DNA from: Symbioplanes lichenis
GTDB lineage: Bacteria > Actinomycetota > Actinomycetes > Mycobacteriales > Micromonosporaceae
Length of the DNA: 64,000 bases
Direction of reading: 5' to 3'
Assembly (NCBI RefSeq): GCF_030709675.1
Contig: NZ_JAUZQD010000008.1
Coordinates: 1 to 64,000, forward strand
The translations under genes were made by a program, and so were the position numbers. Positions 44,373 to 52,954 of this stretch are shown one piece after another. Position 1 is the first letter of the stretch, and every line of letters starts with the position of its first letter. A model generated the notes under the pieces. It was not told where the DNA came from and ran no database searches. It was given only the letters and a program-made list of their open reading frames with translations.

Positions 44373-44798
44373 TCACGCTACGGGTGAGGGGCCCGGCCGG
44401 GCTTCTCCGTTCCTGACCGGTCGCGTATAGATCTTGGCGATGCACGGCGGGATGACGGCGCTGTCGTCGTGCGAGCGGGCCCGGTAGGCGCTCGGGCTCT
44501 CGCCGACCAGCTCGGTGAAGCGGCTGCTGAAGGAGCCGAGCGACGTACACCCGACGGCGAAGCAGACCTCGGTCACGCTCAGATCGCCCCGCCGCAGCAG
44601 CGCCTTGGCCCGCTCGATGCGGCGGGTCATGAGATAGCTGTACGGGGTCTCGCCGTACGCCTCGCGGAAGCTGCGCGAGAAATGGCCCGCCGACATGAGC
44701 GCCGTGCGGGCCAGGGCCGGGACGTCGAGCGGCTGGGCGTAGTCGCGATCCATCCGGTCGCGGGCCTGCCGCAGCCGTACCAGATCCGCCAGCTCCAT
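44373..44798 (-). CDS. AraC-family HTH regulator (DNA-binding domain only)
   Basis: A 141-residue protein that is essentially the two-HTH AraC DNA-binding domain (LDVPALARTALMSAGHFSRSF and LSVTEVCFAVGCTSLGSFSSRF) plus a short C-terminal tail. It has no separate sensing domain. The ATG at 44798 follows GGAGG by 5 nt and lies one base after the exoribonuclease stop. The common pairing of such regulators with a VOC gene suggests local control of that gene. Confidence 0.92.
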   Translation of the reverse strand: MELADLVRLRQARDRMDRDYAQPLDVPALARTALMSAGHFSRSFREAYGETPYSYLMTRRIERAKALLRRGDLSVTEVCFAVGCTSLGSFSSRFTELVGESPSAYRARSHDDSAVIPPCIAKIYTRPVRNGEARPGPSPVA

Positions 44799-44799
44799 C

Positions 44800-45288
44800 T
44801 CAGCCTCCCATGGCCCGCCAGCGCGCCAGGTTGTGCTTCGCGTCGACCAGGGCGTCGTGGCGCCCCTGCATCGTAGGCAGGGTGGGCCGCCCCTTGTCGT
44901 CCCACAGCTGACGCAAATCCTTGGTGAACCGGGGGATGATCCGCGGCAGGGCCGGCATCGCGCCCCAGAGCTGGGCCAGCGCCACGTGGTCGTAGGCGGC
45001 GTACCAGGCCCAGAGCTCGATCGGCTCGTCGCGGCCGCGGACCGGCTCGGTGAGGAAGTCGTAGAGATCGGTCCGGATGCGCTCGCGGGAGCGCCAGGCC
45101 GGATCGGCGGGGGAGGGGAGCTTGTCGAGCACGTTGCGGCGGACCCACGGGATCGCCTTGGACTCGTCGAACTCGGTGGAGACCGCGTAGAACTCGCGGC
45201 CGTGCTCGTCGACCAGGCCGATGGACACCAGGTCGACCGTCCGGCCGTCCTCGATGAACTCGCAGTCGTAGAAATAGCGGTAGGGCAT
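44800..45288 (-). CDS. 3'-5' exoribonuclease (Rv2179c-like, RNase T fold)
   Basis: A 162-residue DEDD-type exoribonuclease resembling mycobacterial Rv2179c as recalled. Acidic motifs are YDCEFIEDG at the N terminus, AWYAAYDHVAL in the middle, and HDALVDAKHNL near the C terminus. It likely trims single-stranded 3' RNA tails. It begins the exoribonuclease-AraC-VOC operon. Confidence 0.9.
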   Translation of the reverse strand: MPYRYFYDCEFIEDGRTVDLVSIGLVDEHGREFYAVSTEFDESKAIPWVRRNVLDKLPSPADPAWRSRERIRTDLYDFLTEPVRGRDEPIELWAWYAAYDHVALAQLWGAMPALPRIIPRFTKDLRQLWDDKGRPTLPTMQGRHDALVDAKHNLARWRAMGG

Positions 45289-45360
45289 CGTCGTCCATCC
45301 TCGCCTACCCGCCGCGGCCTGTCCCCGTCAGGGCCGCTGTTCATCCCTCTTGTCTGCCGC

Positions 45361-45463
45361 TTTCATCCGCCGCCGCTCCGGGTCAGGGCTTCTTCTAGCC
45401 GCCGCTCCCTGTTCCGGTGAGGGCATCTTTCATCCGCCGCCGCTTGTTCCGGTGAGGGCCTCG
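45361..45463. repeat. 35-bp tandem repeat spanning the phosphotransferase stop
   Basis: On the minus strand the last codons of the phosphotransferase gene and its TGA (a unit starting GCCCTCACCGGAACA) are repeated two more times with 35-bp spacing. The second copy carries TAG and the third TGA at the equivalent place. Confidence 0.85.
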
Positions 45464-46308
45464 CGGGCGCGGCTCAGCACCTCGCGGCCTTCGGCGCCCG
45501 CGCACTCCAGGCGTCGTGCGGCCCAGTCGGCGCGTACGGCCCACCGGAAGCGCAACATGACCGGCAACCCGGCGTGCAGCTCGTCCTCGGTCAGGGGCCC
45601 CGCCGCGAGATAGCCGTCGAGCAGCTCGGCCGACGTCTCCTCCCCGCCCGCGTAGAGCACGGCGGCCGCCACGTCGTAGAGCAGCGGCCCGCTGCCCCCG
45701 GCGCCGCAGTCGAGCAGTCCGGCGCTGCCCGTGGCGGGATCGATGACGAAGGTCTCCGGGGCCGGGTCGCCGTGCAGGACCCCGTACGTCAGCCGGTCGG
45801 TGATCGTGAGCCGGGTGGTGGCCGTGATGGCGTCGGCCACGGCGGGCCGCAGCCACGGCTCGATCGCGAGGTGCGGGGCGCCGGCGTCGAGGCGGTTCCA
45901 GTGCCGCAGCCCGGGGTGCTGGAAGGTCTGCAACTGCCGGTGCACCGCCCCGAGCCGGTCGCCCCAGAACTGCTGGTCGACCGGGTCCCGCCCGTCGAGC
46001 GTCCGGCCGGGGCCGCGGCGCAGGACGGTCAGGGTGCCGTACGGGGTCTCGACGGTGAGCGCGCCGCCGAGGGTGCGTACGGGCTCCCCGGCCTGGATGC
46101 CGCCGGCCCGCAGGTGGGCGGAGACGGCGACCCCGGCCTCGACCGGCTGGCGGGCCGCGGAGTCGCCGAGGTGCGCGACGAACTGCCGGCCGCCCGCCGC
46201 GACCTCCCAGCGGCAGGACAGCCGGCCGCGCGGCAGCTCCGTGATGCCGTCGGGCATCAGGTGCCACTCGTCGCGCAAAGTGGATCTCAGCAGCTCGTCA
46301 GGTGACAC
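45430..46308 (-). CDS. APH-like phosphotransferase
   Basis: A 292-residue aminoglycoside/choline-kinase-like protein. The catalytic loop is VLHGDPAPETF, with Asp conserved and Thr where the metal-binding Asn usually sits. LLDCGAGGSG replaces the canonical DFG/DWE region. Related small-molecule kinases with the HGDPAPE variant exist, so activity is possible. The GTG at 46308 has no strong ribosome site. It is divergent from the Crp/Fnr gene. Confidence 0.82.
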   Translation of the reverse strand: MSPDELLRSTLRDEWHLMPDGITELPRGRLSCRWEVAAGGRQFVAHLGDSAARQPVEAGVAVSAHLRAGGIQAGEPVRTLGGALTVETPYGTLTVLRRGPGRTLDGRDPVDQQFWGDRLGAVHRQLQTFQHPGLRHWNRLDAGAPHLAIEPWLRPAVADAITATTRLTITDRLTYGVLHGDPAPETFVIDPATGSAGLLDCGAGGSGPLLYDVAAAVLYAGGEETSAELLDGYLAAGPLTEDELHAGLPVMLRFRWAVRADWAARRLECAGAEGREVLSRAREALTGTSGGG

Positions 46309-46474
46309 GGCGCGGATTATTTACGTACGCACCGTGTGCATGACGGACACAGTGGGCGACTTTAACCGGAACCATGATCAACGACTACGGGCGGCAATTG
46401 GGGGGTTCACAGAAAGCGACATACGCGAAATGATCGAACCGGAGCGCAGTGGAGGTATCAAATGGCGTTGATGG

Positions 46475-46494
46475 CACTCTGCATGCTAAGAGTG
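46475..46494 (+). promoter_or_regulatory. Inverted repeat upstream of the Crp/Fnr gene
   Basis: CACTCT and AGAGTG form a perfect 6-bp inverted repeat around 8 nt, 71 nt before the GTG at 46566. It has the size of a dimeric regulator site and could serve autoregulation. Confidence 0.4.
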
Positions 46495-46565
46495 ATCGTT
46501 CACGCCTTGGGGCCGGCGGCGGACAGCAATGCCCGTGGCGGTCCCGACCGGGGGAAGGACTGACC

Positions 46566-47258
46566 GTGGATCATCGGCTGCCGGAGCCGGGAGACGCGCT
46601 GACGGGCGTGGAGATGTTCGCCGGGCTCGAGCCCGACGTGCGCCAGCGGGTCATCGCCGCAGCCGTCCCGCGCACCTATCGCAAGGGCCAGATCCTCTTC
46701 GTCGAGCACGACCCGGGCGACTCCCTGATCGTCCTGCGGCGCGGGGCCATCGCGGTCTTCCGCACCGCCCCGACCGGCGAGCGCGCGGTCCTGACCGTGG
46801 TCCGCCCGCCCGACGTTCTCGGCGAGGTGTCCCTGCTGGACGCCTCGACCCGCTCGGCCAGCGCGGAGGCCATCGAGGACAGCCAGGCGCTCGCGCTCTC
46901 CCGGGTGGCCTTCATGGACCTCGTCCACTCCAACCCGCGCATCCTCGACGCGGTGATGCGCTCGGTCGGCGGCCTCATCCGCCGGCTCACCGAGCAGAAT
47001 GCCGATCACGTCTTCCTCGACCTGCCCGGGCGGGTGGCCAAGACCCTGGTCCGCCTCGCGGGGGACAGCCAGGCCCCGATGATCACGATCGAGCTCAACC
47101 AGAGCCAGCTGGCCGAGATGGCGGGCGGCTCCCGGCAGAGCGTCAACCAGGCGATCGGCTCGTTCGCCACGCGCGGGTGGTTGCGGACGGAGGGCCGCCG
47201 CATCGTGGTGACCGACGTGTCCGCGCTGCGCCGCCGCGCCGGGATGGCCGAGCGCTGA
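46566..47258 (+). CDS. Crp/Fnr-family transcriptional regulator
   Basis: A 230-residue regulator. The cyclic-nucleotide-like beta barrel runs about 15-130 (FVEHDPGDSLIVLRRGAIAVF and GEVSLLDASTRSASAEA), and a C-terminal winged helix has LNQSQLAEMAGGSRQSVNQAI. The Arg of a cAMP-binding RxS motif is present (STRSASA). There are no Fe-S cysteines, so it is Crp-like, not Fnr-like. The GTG at 46566 has GGAAGGA about 8 nt upstream. Confidence 0.93.
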   Translation: MDHRLPEPGDALTGVEMFAGLEPDVRQRVIAAAVPRTYRKGQILFVEHDPGDSLIVLRRGAIAVFRTAPTGERAVLTVVRPPDVLGEVSLLDASTRSASAEAIEDSQALALSRVAFMDLVHSNPRILDAVMRSVGGLIRRLTEQNADHVFLDLPGRVAKTLVRLAGDSQAPMITIELNQSQLAEMAGGSRQSVNQAIGSFATRGWLRTEGRRIVVTDVSALRRRAGMAER

Positions 47259-47284
47259 GGTTGATCTTCCCCGGCGGGCTTGCC

Positions 47285-47359
47285 GGTCGCTGCGCCAGCG
47301 GTCGCTGCGCTGCCGGTCGCTGCGCCGCTGGTCGCTGCGCCGCTGGTCGCTGCGCCGGC
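47285..47359. repeat. 15-bp tandem repeat, five copies
   Basis: Five units beginning GGTCGCTGCGC start at 47285, 47300, 47315, 47330 and 47345. They vary only in the last four bases. The array lies 27 bp after the Crp/Fnr stop. Confidence 0.95.
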
Positions 47360-47373
47360 GGCCGCCGGTCTGT

Positions 47374-47418
47374 TTCGTCGGTGTCACTCCGGGAACGACT
47401 ACGGGTGACACCGACGAA
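47374..47418. promoter_or_regulatory. 14-bp perfect inverted repeat before the stress-protein gene
   Basis: TTCGTCGGTGTCAC (47374-47387) and GTGACACCGACGAA (47405-47418) are exact reverse complements around a 17-nt spacer. The right arm ends at the start of the AAGGAG ribosome site of the gene at 47428. It could be a regulator binding site or an mRNA hairpin controlling translation. Confidence 0.7.
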
Positions 47419-47427
47419 GGAGATCTC

Positions 47428-47928
47428 ATGGCTGAGCACACCGAGCAGGAGAAGCGCGAGAAGCTCAAGGGCCTGGTCAAGGACGCCAAGATCGGCATGC
47501 TGACGACCATGACCACGGACGGGCGGCACGTGAGCCGGCCGATGGCGCTGCAGGACGTCGAGTTCGACGGGGACCTCTGGTTCTTCACCTACTCCGACAG
47601 CGACCTCGTGGCCCAGGTCCGGGTCAACCCGCAGGTGAACGTCTCGTTCAGCGACGGCAAGCAGAACTCGTGGACCTCGGTCTCCGGCACCGCGCTGCAG
47701 ACCGACGACCCGGCGAAGGCCAAGGAGTTGTGGAACCCGCTGCTCAAGGCCTGGTTCCCGGACGGCCTCGAGACGCCGAACCTCACGCTGGTCAAGGTCA
47801 CGGCCGAGACCGCCGAGTACTGGGAGGCGGCTCACAGCTCCAACGTCGTCACCCTTCTGGGCTACGTGAAGGCGGCTGTGACCGGAAAGACGCCGGACGC
47901 TGGCGAGAACGAAACAGTGCGCCTGTAA
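47428..47928 (+). CDS. Pyridoxamine 5'-phosphate oxidase-fold general stress protein
   Basis: A 166-residue split-barrel flavin or F420-binding protein of the general stress protein 26 type: MLTTMTTDGRHVSRPMALQ, LWFFTYSDSDLVAQVRVNP and VNVSFSD. It probably binds FMN or F420 and acts as a reductase. AAGGAG lies 5 nt before the ATG. The long inverted repeat directly upstream suggests tight control. Confidence 0.92.
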   Translation: MAEHTEQEKREKLKGLVKDAKIGMLTTMTTDGRHVSRPMALQDVEFDGDLWFFTYSDSDLVAQVRVNPQVNVSFSDGKQNSWTSVSGTALQTDDPAKAKELWNPLLKAWFPDGLETPNLTLVKVTAETAEYWEAAHSSNVVTLLGYVKAAVTGKTPDAGENETVRL

Positions 47929-48065
47929 CGCGTGGACGGTGGTCCGGGTGTCGTCGGCCGACTACAGTGCGCACTGCGGCCCGCCCCGGACCGGCGCCGA
48001 CGCCGGCCGTTTCCCCTCGCAGGGTGCCGGGCCTCTCGCGACCCGATCAGGGAGGACGAGCAAAT

Positions 48066-49094
48066 ATGCGCATCGGCGTGCTCACCGGGGGCGGCGACTG
48101 CCCCGGTCTCAACGCGGTGATCCGGGCCGTGGTCCGCAAGGGCGTGGCCACGTACGGACATGAGTTCGTCGGTTTCCGGGACGGCTGGAAGGGCCCGCTC
48201 GAGGGCCTCACGAAGCCGCTCGGCATCGCGGAGGTCCGGGGCATCCTGCCGCGCGGCGGCACCATCCTCGGCTCGTCGCGGACCAACCCCTTCAAGATCG
48301 AGGGCGGCGTCGAGAAGATCAAGGCCAACCTCGCCGAACAGGGTGTCGACGCGCTGGTCGCCATCGGCGGCGAGGACACCCTCGGCGTGGCGACCCAGCT
48401 CGGCGATCTCGGCGTCAACGTGGTCGGCGTCCCCAAGACGATCGACAACGACCTGAACGCCACCGACTTCACCTTCGGCTTCGACACCGCGGTCAACATC
48501 GCGATGGAGGCCATCGACCGGCTGCACACCACGGCCGAGTCGCACCACCGCACCCTCGTCGTCGAGGTCATGGGCCGGCACGCCGGCTGGATCGCCCTGC
48601 ACGCGGGTCTCGCCGGCGGCGCCAACGTCATCCTGCTGCCGGAGCGCAACTTCGACGTCGAGCAGGTCGCCACGTACGTGACCAAGCGCTTCCAGGTCGA
48701 GTACGCCCCGATCGTCGTCGTGGCCGAGGGCGCCCAGCCGCTCGAGGGCCAGATGGTCACCCAGGACAAGGGGCTGGACTCGTTCGGCCACGTCCGGCTG
48801 GGCGGCATCGGCCAGTGGCTCGCCGAGCAGCTGGAGGAGAAGACCGGCAAGGAGGCCCGCACGGTCGTCCTGGGTCACATCCAGCGCGGCGGCACCCCGT
48901 CGGCGTTCGACCGGGTCCTCGCCACGCGCTTCGGGCTGCAGGCCATCGACGCCGTCCACGAGGGCGACTTCGGCAAGATGATGGCGCTGCGCGGGACGGA
49001 CATCGTGCGCGTGCCGCTCATCGACGGCACCGGCGAGCTGAAGACCGTACCTTTGTCGCGGTACGAAGAGGCCGAGGTCTTCTTCGGCAGCTGA
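48066..49094 (+). CDS. pfkA: 6-phosphofructokinase (PfkA)
   Basis: Phosphorylates fructose-6-phosphate in glycolysis. The 342-residue protein has GVLTGGGDCPGLNAVIR at the N terminus, the nucleotide-site GGEDTLG near residue 103, the catalytic PKTIDNDL, MGRHAGWIALHAG, and the C-terminal GHIQRGGTPSAFDR. GGEDT lies between the ATP-type GGDGS and PPi-type GGDDS patterns. A close homologue in Streptomyces coelicolor is ATP-dependent as I recall, so ATP use is most likely. A weak GGGAGG site lies about 11 nt upstream. Confidence 0.95.
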   Translation: MRIGVLTGGGDCPGLNAVIRAVVRKGVATYGHEFVGFRDGWKGPLEGLTKPLGIAEVRGILPRGGTILGSSRTNPFKIEGGVEKIKANLAEQGVDALVAIGGEDTLGVATQLGDLGVNVVGVPKTIDNDLNATDFTFGFDTAVNIAMEAIDRLHTTAESHHRTLVVEVMGRHAGWIALHAGLAGGANVILLPERNFDVEQVATYVTKRFQVEYAPIVVVAEGAQPLEGQMVTQDKGLDSFGHVRLGGIGQWLAEQLEEKTGKEARTVVLGHIQRGGTPSAFDRVLATRFGLQAIDAVHEGDFGKMMALRGTDIVRVPLIDGTGELKTVPLSRYEEAEVFFGS

Positions 49095-49151
49095 GCCGTC
49101 GTCACCGGGGCGGGCTGTCCTCCATGGCCCGCCCCCGCGCAAGGGGAGAAC

Positions 49152-49952
49152 ATGATCGCAGTCATCGGCGCCGGCAAGATCGGCGAGCTGGTCGTCTCGG
49201 GCCTGTTGCGCGCGGGCCGCCCCGCCGACCAGATCCTGGTCACCGCCCGGCGCCCCGAGCGCGGCAAGGAGCTGGCCGACCGCTACGGCGTCCGCGTCGT
49301 CGACAACAGCACCGCCGTCGCCGAGGCGGACATCCTCGCCGTCGCCGTGAAGCCCCAGGACGCCGGGACGCTGCTGGACGAGGTCGGCCCCCAGGTGCCC
49401 GCGGGCAAGCTCATCGTGTCGCTCTGCGCGGGCCTGCCCACCAGCTTCTTCGCCGCGCGGCTGCCCGAGGGCACCCCGGTCGTCCGCGTCATGACCAACA
49501 CCCCGGCCCTGGTCGACCAGGCGATGACCGCGATCTCCGCCGGCCCGCACGCCACCGGCGAGCACCTGGCGATCGCCGAGGAGATGTTCCAGCCGCTCGG
49601 CTCGACCATCCGCGTCCCCGAGTCCCAGCAGGACGCCGTGACGGCGCTCTCCGGCTCGGGCCCGGCCTACTTCTACCTGCTGGTCGAAGCCATGATCGAC
49701 GCGGGCATCCTGCTCGGCCTGCCGCGCCAGGTCGCCCACGACCTCATCGTCCAGACCGCGATCGGCTCGGCGGTCATGCTCCGCGACTCCGGCGAGCACC
49801 CGGTCAAGCTCCGCGAGGCCGTCACCTCCCCGGCCGGCACAACCATCTCCGCAATCCGCGAGCTGGAGAACCACGGCGTCCGCGCGGCCCTCCTCGCCGC
49901 CCTCGAAGCCGCCCGCGACCGCGCCCGCGAGATCGCCGCCCAGAGCGCCTGA
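49152..49952 (+). CDS. proC: Pyrroline-5-carboxylate reductase (ProC)
   Basis: The last step of proline synthesis. The 266-residue protein has the NAD(P) motif IGAGKIGELVVSGLL at the N terminus, VAVKPQDA, VRVMTNTPALV and the C-terminal LREAVTSPAGTTISAIRELE signature. The ATG follows GGGGAG at 3-4 nt. It follows pfkA by 57 bp and may be cotranscribed with it. Confidence 0.95.
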   Translation: MIAVIGAGKIGELVVSGLLRAGRPADQILVTARRPERGKELADRYGVRVVDNSTAVAEADILAVAVKPQDAGTLLDEVGPQVPAGKLIVSLCAGLPTSFFAARLPEGTPVVRVMTNTPALVDQAMTAISAGPHATGEHLAIAEEMFQPLGSTIRVPESQQDAVTALSGSGPAYFYLLVEAMIDAGILLGLPRQVAHDLIVQTAIGSAVMLRDSGEHPVKLREAVTSPAGTTISAIRELENHGVRAALLAALEAARDRAREIAAQSA

Positions 49953-49968
49953 GCCGGCCCCGGCAGCC

Positions 49969-50049
49969 GGTGAGGCCGTGGCCCGCTCTTCAACTGGTGA
50001 GGCCGTGGCCGGCTCCTCAGCCGGTGAGGCCGTGGTCGGCGCGGAGGAA
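49969..50049. repeat. 27-bp tandem repeat spanning the GMC oxidoreductase stop
   Basis: Units 49969-49995, 49996-50022 and 50023-50049 (the last partly diverged inside the gene) share GGTGAGGCCGTGG. On the minus strand each encodes (A)xHGLT followed by the stop in two of three copies, in the same frame as the gene. Confidence 0.9.
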
Positions 50050-51525
50050 CGTCGCGGCCTGCTCGCCGACGAGGACGCTGGGGGCCATCGTGTTGGCGAC
50101 CGTCACCCGGGGGAGGACCGAGGCGTCCGCCACCCGCAGACCGTCGCAGCCGATGACGCGCAGCCGCGAGTCGACCACCGCCGAGTCGTCGCGGCCCATG
50201 CGGGCGGTGCCGCTCTGGTGCCAGAAGGTCTGCACCACGTCGCGCAAGTAGTCCACGGTGGCGGCCCGGCCGACCGGCCCCGGCAGTGCTTCCGCCTTCA
50301 GGTACGGCCGCAGCGGTCCGGCCGTACCGATGGCTCGTGCGGTCTCCAGGGCCCGCAGGGCGCTGTCGATGTCGGCCGGATCGGTGAAGTAGCCCGTGTC
50401 GATCAGCGGATTGACGGCCGGGTCGGCCGACGCGAGCCGGACGCGGCCGGTGTTGTGCATCTTCATGCCGATCAGGAACTTAGCCGCCCGCTCGGGCAGG
50501 CCGCCCTGCGCGGCGATCGTCGGCGACGCCTGGGCCCGGCCGGTCGAGTACATGACCACCGGTGGGTCGCCGGCGGTGTCGGTGAGGTTCCAGAACACTC
50601 CGGCGCGGGCCTCGAGCGGGCCGCTGAGGTCGGCGTCCGCCGTGGCTTCCCAGAGGTGGTCGAGCAGGGCGTGATCGTTGAGGTTGCGGCCGACGCCGGG
50701 GGAGTGCACCCGGACCGGAATGCCGTGCTCACTGAGGTGCGCGGCGTCGCCCACGCCCGACAGCATCAGGGTCTTCGGGGTGTTGACCGCGCCGAGCGAC
50801 AGCACCACCTCGTGCGTGGCGTGCACGTCCAGGGTCCGGCCGCCGTGCCGGAGGCGGACCCCGGCGGCCCGGTTCTTCTCGAAGAGGACCTCGGTGACCA
50901 GCGCGCTGTGCAGCACGGTCAGGTTCGGACGCGGGCGGTTCGCGACATACGACCGGTACGGCGACTGGCGGCGTCCGTCCCGGATGATCTCCTGGCGAGG
51001 TGCGGCGCCGCGTTCCGACTCCATCAGTGCGCCGTTGGGGTTGCCGTGCCGCGGGAAGCCGGCTTCTTCGGCGGCGGCGAGCACAGCTTCCCCGTACGGA
51101 TGGATGTCCTGGGTGTCCTGCACCCACATCGGGCCCTTCTCGATGCGGTCGAACAGGGTCCGGACATTGTCGTGGCCCCAGACCGGGTCACCGGTCTCGC
51201 GGGCGAAGAAGTCCCAGTCGTCGCGGTGCCCGCGGATCTAGATCGAGACGTTGACGCTGCCGCCGCCGCCCAGCACGCGGCCCATGGCGTACGGGAGCAC
51301 CCGGCCGTTGACCGCCGGATCGGGCGCGGTCGTGAAGTCCCACACCCGGTCGGTGCCCTGGTTGAGCGGCCACATCTCCGGGTTCCCGACGGCCGGATCA
51401 TCGTCCTCGCCGCCCGCCTCGACGAGCAGGACGGAGACGGCGGGGTCCTCGGCCAGCCGTCCGGCCACGGCCGACCCGGCGGGCCCGGCGCCGCAGACCA
51501 CGAAGTCGTAGCGTGAATCAGTCAT
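50017..51525 (-). pseudogene. GMC-family oxidoreductase broken by one in-frame TAG
   Basis: A choline dehydrogenase-like flavoprotein gene. Residues 1-95 hold the FAD motif CGAGPAGSAVAGRLAE and GRVLGGGGSVNVSI; then TAG at 51238-51240; then the same frame continues IRGHRDDWDFFA through to the C-terminal WHQSGTARMG (catalytic His) and TVANTMAPS (Asn). Family members usually read NxxxWxRGH here, so TAG most simply arose from TGG (Trp). Without the stop the protein would be 502 residues. It may be a recent pseudogene, a sequencing error, or use amber read-through. The IclR gene is upstream. Confidence 0.85.
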
Positions 51526-51585
51526 GGGTGGACTGTGCGCCGGAGCGATTCCGGCGGCGAGCCGGCGTCCGCTGAGCGGACGGAA

Positions 51586-52233
51586 TCAGCCGGGCCGGGC
51601 CGTCAGCCGCTGCAGTGCCCGCGCCGCCCGGTGCACCTGCGGGGCGAAGCGATCCGCAGGCCGCGGGTCGACGGAGGCCAGCTGCAACGCCGCCCGCCGC
51701 CCCTCGGGCAGCAGCACCGGTACGGCATAACAGGTGAACCCCTCGTGCACGGCGGTGTGGTCGGCGCTGACGCCGGTCAACTCGGGGCTGACGAGGACAC
51801 GGCCGGACGCGGTGAAGGCGGGCAGCTGATCACCCGGCCGGTGCCCGACCGGCAGGCTCATGTGACCGGGCACGGTCTCCAGCACGACGTACGCGTCCTG
51901 CTCCGGAACCACCAGCGACGCCGCCGCTCCGGTGCCCGCCCGCAGTGCCCGCAGGATGTCGGCCGCCGACTCGCGCAGCCCGGCGTGCGGCTCGACGTGA
52001 CGGGCCAGGCGCAGCAGATCGGCCGCCAGCACCCAGTGGCCGTCGACCAGGTCGACGGCACCGGCCTCGCGCAACTGACCCAGCAGCCGGTGCACCGTGG
52101 GCCGGGGCAGCCCGGTGCGGCGGACCAGCTGCGCCACCTGACGTCCCGGCACCGTCTGCGGCACCGCGCGCAGCAGCTGGAACGCTCCGTCGATCACGCC
52201 GCGGCCGGCGGCCGGTGAACCCGGTTCGGGCAT
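51586..52233 (-). CDS. IclR-family transcriptional regulator
   Basis: A 216-residue regulator with an N-terminal winged helix (DGAFQLLRAVPQTVPGRQVA and LPRPTVHRLLGQLREAGAV) and a C-terminal IclR effector domain, shorter than usual (~250). It lies 60 bp upstream of the broken GMC oxidoreductase gene on the same strand and probably controlled it. The ATG at 52233 is chosen; a TTG eight codons upstream is open, with GGAGG lying between the two. Confidence 0.87.
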   Translation of the reverse strand: MPEPGSPAAGRGVIDGAFQLLRAVPQTVPGRQVAQLVRRTGLPRPTVHRLLGQLREAGAVDLVDGHWVLAADLLRLARHVEPHAGLRESAADILRALRAGTGAAASLVVPEQDAYVVLETVPGHMSLPVGHRPGDQLPAFTASGRVLVSPELTGVSADHTAVHEGFTCYAVPVLLPEGRRAALQLASVDPRPADRFAPQVHRAARALQRLTARPG

Positions 52234-52276
52234 GGCGATCACCACCTCCGCGATCAAAGATCGCAGGTCGGTGCAA

Positions 52277-52954
52277 TCAGTACCAGATGGCGACCTGGGC
52301 GCCGTCGCTCTGTTCGGGCGGGCTGGGGTGGCTGGAGGCGGTGCCGTTGGCCATGCGGTTGGCGGTCCAGGCGACGGCGGCGGCGTCGAGGATGTCGTCG
52401 GGCGGGGCCTGGCCGGCCGGGCCGAGGTGGTCGGGGAGGACGATGCCGTGCTTGGCCAGGAGCTCGCGGCGGCGGGCCTGGCCGCTCCAGGTCTTTTTCG
52501 CGTACGTGAGGGGCTCGCCCGCCATCTCGCGGAACGACACCTCCGGGTGGGCCTCGAAGAGCAGCCCCGGGTGGCGCTCCCAGATGGCGTTGGCCTCGAG
52601 CAGCTTGGGGCGCAGCGCCCACGACTGGCGGCTCAGGCCGGAGCCGGTGAGCTCGCGGCAGATGCGGTTGGCCGTGGCGAAGTCGGTCTCCTGCCACACC
52701 GCGCGCGGCGGCACCCGGAAGACGCTGCTGCGCCGGGGGCCCAGGGTGTCGGCGGCGAGGGTGTCGGCGGCGCGCCAGCGGTCGGGGAACATGCCCAGCG
52801 GGATGTCGACGCCGATGACGGCGGCGCCCGAGCTGCCCGCCACGATCTCGTACAGGGTGGCGGCCAGCATGGCCCGGCCGAACTGGCCGTCGCGCAGCTC
52901 GACGCCCACCCAGCCCAGGGCGTACGCGTCGACGCCGATCACGTGGATGCTCAT
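52277..52954 (-). CDS. DUF429-family protein
   Basis: A 225-residue DUF429 protein (RNase H-like fold predicted for the family). It has VIGVDAYALGWVGVEL at the N terminus, GVDIPLGMF, RPKLLEANAIWE, FEAHPEVSFREMAG and DDILDAAAVAWTA, carrying conserved Asp/Glu residues. The biochemical role is unknown. Its ATG overlaps the glutathione peroxidase stop (ATGA). Confidence 0.9.
   Translation of the reverse strand: MSIHVIGVDAYALGWVGVELRDGQFGRAMLAATLYEIVAGSSGAAVIGVDIPLGMFPDRWRAADTLAADTLGPRRSSVFRVPPRAVWQETDFATANRICRELTGSGLSRQSWALRPKLLEANAIWERHPGLLFEAHPEVSFREMAGEPLTYAKKTWSGQARRRELLAKHGIVLPDHLGPAGQAPPDDILDAAAVAWTANRMANGTASSHPSPPEQSDGAQVAIWY

Noticed and set aside
50017..51525. A frameshift in the GMC gene
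   Set aside because: Both halves are in the same frame; a single TAG explains the break without any indel.
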